Below, in pieces: positions 62,270 to 64,000 of a stretch of DNA of 64,000 nucleotides. Location of the stretch: positions 124,001-188,000 of the forward strand of contig VXAY01004762.1 in the NCBI GenBank assembly GCA_013399855.1. The letters run 5' to 3'. Position numbers and translations under genes: made by a program. Position 1 is the stretch's first letter. The number at the start of each line of letters is the position of its first letter. The notes below the pieces were generated by a model that saw only the letters and a list, made by a program, of their open reading frames with translations, had not been told where the DNA came from and searched no databases. The DNA comes from Oxyruncus cristatus. Its lineage: Eukaryota > Chordata > Aves > Passeriformes > Cotingidae.

Positions 62270-62381
62270 GGTGTGGCAGCTGTCCACGGGGATGACAGGC
62301 ATGTCAGAGCAGGCACACGGGCTCCGGTGTGGCAGCTGTCCATGGGGATGGCAGGCGTGGCAGAGCAGGCACATCTGCTCC
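62270..62381. repeat. 56-bp tandem duplication (two copies)
   Basis: Copies at 62270-62325 and 62326-62381 both start GGTGTGGCAGCTGTCCA and share GGGGATG, CAGGC, CAGAGCAGGCACA and end CTCC. They differ at only a handful of positions, so the duplication is fairly recent. Confidence 0.9.
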
Positions 62382-62619
62382 AACCCACAGCCCTCCCTGT
62401 GCTTTGGGAGGGTGGTGAGGGCAGGGGCTGGTCTGGATCCCTTCCAGATCCATCCCTCCTCTCCATCCTTTTTGCCATCCCCCTCCCCAGCTGTAGCAGT
62501 AACTCAGTACCCTCCTTTTTTGCAGCTCAGCAATATGGCTCTGTCAAGTGCATCCACTGTGAAAGGGCCAAATTCATCCCAGGTGCCCACACAGAGGCTT
62601 AACTGGAGGGACACTTGGG

Positions 62620-63620
62620 ATGGATTTAGCCCATTACACAGTGTGTTAATCATATTACTGCAGAAATCTGTGCAGTTCCCAAAGCACAAGCCGACGAATC
62701 CTCCTGGAGCCCGACAGGCCTCGGAGCCTCGTTCCAGCATGCCAGAGGTTCTTTTATTCATTAATCATATTTGCTTAATAACCTTGTATCTCTCCAGTGG
62801 AGGGAACTGCCAGGCTCACACAAGGTAATTGTGGGATGGCTCTCCTGGAGAGCTGGAAGTACTGGCATTTTCAGCTGGTGTATGTGTGGCACAGCTCCGG
62901 GGTAATTTCCCTCCTCATCCTCAGCCACAAGGGCACAGGGAGGGATGCGAAGCCCGTGTTCCATATCCTTCTGTCAGTGCTTCTCCCTCAATCTGGCAGC
63001 AGTGTTTATGACAGTGAATTTATAATGTTCTGGGTCTGAGCTGCCTCTTGATTGACAAGCCCCTGTGCAACAGCAGCACGTTTAGTGCAGGTAATTACTG
63101 AGGGTGTCAGGGAAAAAATTGTGGAGAAGATCCTGTATGCAGCCTGTTAATTGTAACTGTTCCTCTCGCTAAAAGTTTTGATAGGTGTAATCCATCAAAT
63201 ATGCTTTGTGCAACTTCACAGTGGTTGACTAAAGGCCAATTTTATTGCTTTAGAAATCAATGGGAGCAGCACTGCTGGAAGCAGAAGATCCTGTTGGTGT
63301 TTCCCATCTCCTGTATCAGCACCCGGTGTGCAAGAGAAAGGTGCTGATTCCAAAGCCTGCTTCTCTCCACTGCTCACTCGCCCTGTGAAGTGTCTACTGC
63401 CATCGTCCCAGGAGCACTTTTTGCTCTTGTAGTCTATTAAAGCCTGAGATTAGCGCTCGTGTTGTTCCAGCATGTGGTCTCACTTTGTAGCTGAGGTTCA
63501 GGAACTTCCCTTTGATTAGGCTCACTGAGAATCAAGCTTTTTAAATATCCTGTGATTATATCACTGAAAATCTTTAACTGGCACATTTTCCAAACTCTCT
63601 GCTGTTTGTGTAATGTTTAT
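62620..63620. promoter_or_regulatory. Candidate distal regulatory element upstream of RYBP
   Basis: This is an AT-rich stretch of high sequence complexity with no repeats. It carries words typical of developmental enhancers: TGATTGACA (63049-63057, TALE-homeodomain-like), GTAATTAC, TTAATCATAT, GTTAATTGTAAC and AGGTGTAAT. The call is a judgement from appearance only; conservation was not tested. Confidence 0.3.
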
Positions 63621-64000
63621 CAATCAGCACAGGATTCTCCATCACAGTACACCCCCGTTTACACCGCAGAGCAAGGCAAAGTGACAGCCCACTACAATCC
63701 TCAATGAGTTTTTTCCCCACTGTTATTTAGGAAAAGGATTCCCAGCTGGCAAATGCTGTGGCCAGAGCATGGAAGAAGTGGTACATTTGATTGACCATTC
63801 CCATGCAGTATTGTCCACCTACCCCACAACTCTGTTGCACCCCAGCAGATGATGCACCATCTCTCCAAGGGCCGGGGGGCTTGGAGGGGCTGGGCAGTGC
63901 CCACAGGGACATGGGGAGCATCTGGGAGCCGCTGGTTCCTCCTCTGATCCAGGCAAGGATCAGCTTCACATCAGCAGCCTCATGGATGCAGTTAAACTGC

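Larger units (their letters stand above)
49400..64000. other. Intergenic DNA upstream of RYBP
   Basis: I recognise no protein-coding gene in this stretch. Frames of 100-200 codons exist (55825-56349, 57347-57886 and 62226-62828), but they overlap other frames, start anywhere and show no domain I know. It holds a CR1-like fragment (53755-54060), an A-rich block (57228-57310), a nested palindrome (58594-58658), a 56-bp tandem repeat (62270-62381) and a possible regulatory block (62620-63620). By synteny in other vertebrates this is the interval between RYBP and SHQ1, which often holds few genes; that is background knowledge, not visible here. Confidence 0.65.

Noticed and set aside
62226..62828. 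200-codon plus-strand frame
   Set aside because: It runs through the 56-bp tandem duplication and is Pro/Ser-rich with no family resemblance; other frames over the same bases are open too.
1..64000. CRISPR arrays, operons, prophage or bacterial mobile systems
   Set aside because: The window is spliced vertebrate DNA with CR1 LINEs; no direct-repeat arrays or prokaryotic gene layout are present.

Overview
This window is vertebrate nuclear DNA, most likely from a bird. The evidence is one large spliced gene with small exons and consensus splice sites, several CR1 LINE fragments of the type abundant in birds, many simple repeats, and an assembly gap of 923 Ns inside a GC-rich CpG island, which is typical of avian promoters. 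There is no prokaryotic-style coding. Almost all open frames in the window are chance frames in introns or intergenic DNA.

The only protein-coding gene I can support is RYBP (RING1 and YY1 binding protein, a subunit of variant Polycomb repressive complex 1), on the minus strand. Four coding exons are visible, in transcript order: exon 2 (47690-47815, NZF/RanBP2 zinc finger), exon 3 (14086-14262, basic linker), exon 4 (13876-13974, linker) and exon 5 (9697-9949, RING1B-binding hairpin and Ser/Thr tail, stop TGA at 9697-9699). Joined, they give residues 11-228 of a 228-residue protein. The first ~10 residues and the start codon are missing and almost certainly lie in the gap at 48006-48928. Intron 2 is about 33.4 kb, intron 3 only 111 bp and intron 4 about 3.9 kb. 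All introns are phase 2. The 3' UTR is inferred to run from 9696 to about 6.0 kb, where AATAAA signals lie on the minus strand.

Layout: 1-5.5 kb is downstream intergenic DNA with one CR1 fragment. 5.9-9.7 kb is the inferred 3' UTR. 9.7-47.8 kb holds exons 5 to 2 and their introns, with CR1 copies at 17.25, 22.26, 32.5 and 39.04 kb. 47.56-49.33 kb is the CpG-island promoter, with exon 1 in the gap. 49.4-64 kb is upstream intergenic DNA with no recognisable gene. It holds a degraded CR1-like stretch (~53.76 kb), a doubtful retroelement-like reading frame (~60.3 kb), a nested A/T-rich palindrome (~58.6 kb), a 56-bp tandem duplication (~62.3 kb) and stretches that look like candidate conserved regulatory DNA (58.2-58.7 and 62.6-63.6 kb).

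I found no evidence of a new biological system. The most useful observations are the missing first exon, the modular phase-2 exon design, the splice-regulatory look of the first intron, the nested palindrome and the candidate regulatory elements.
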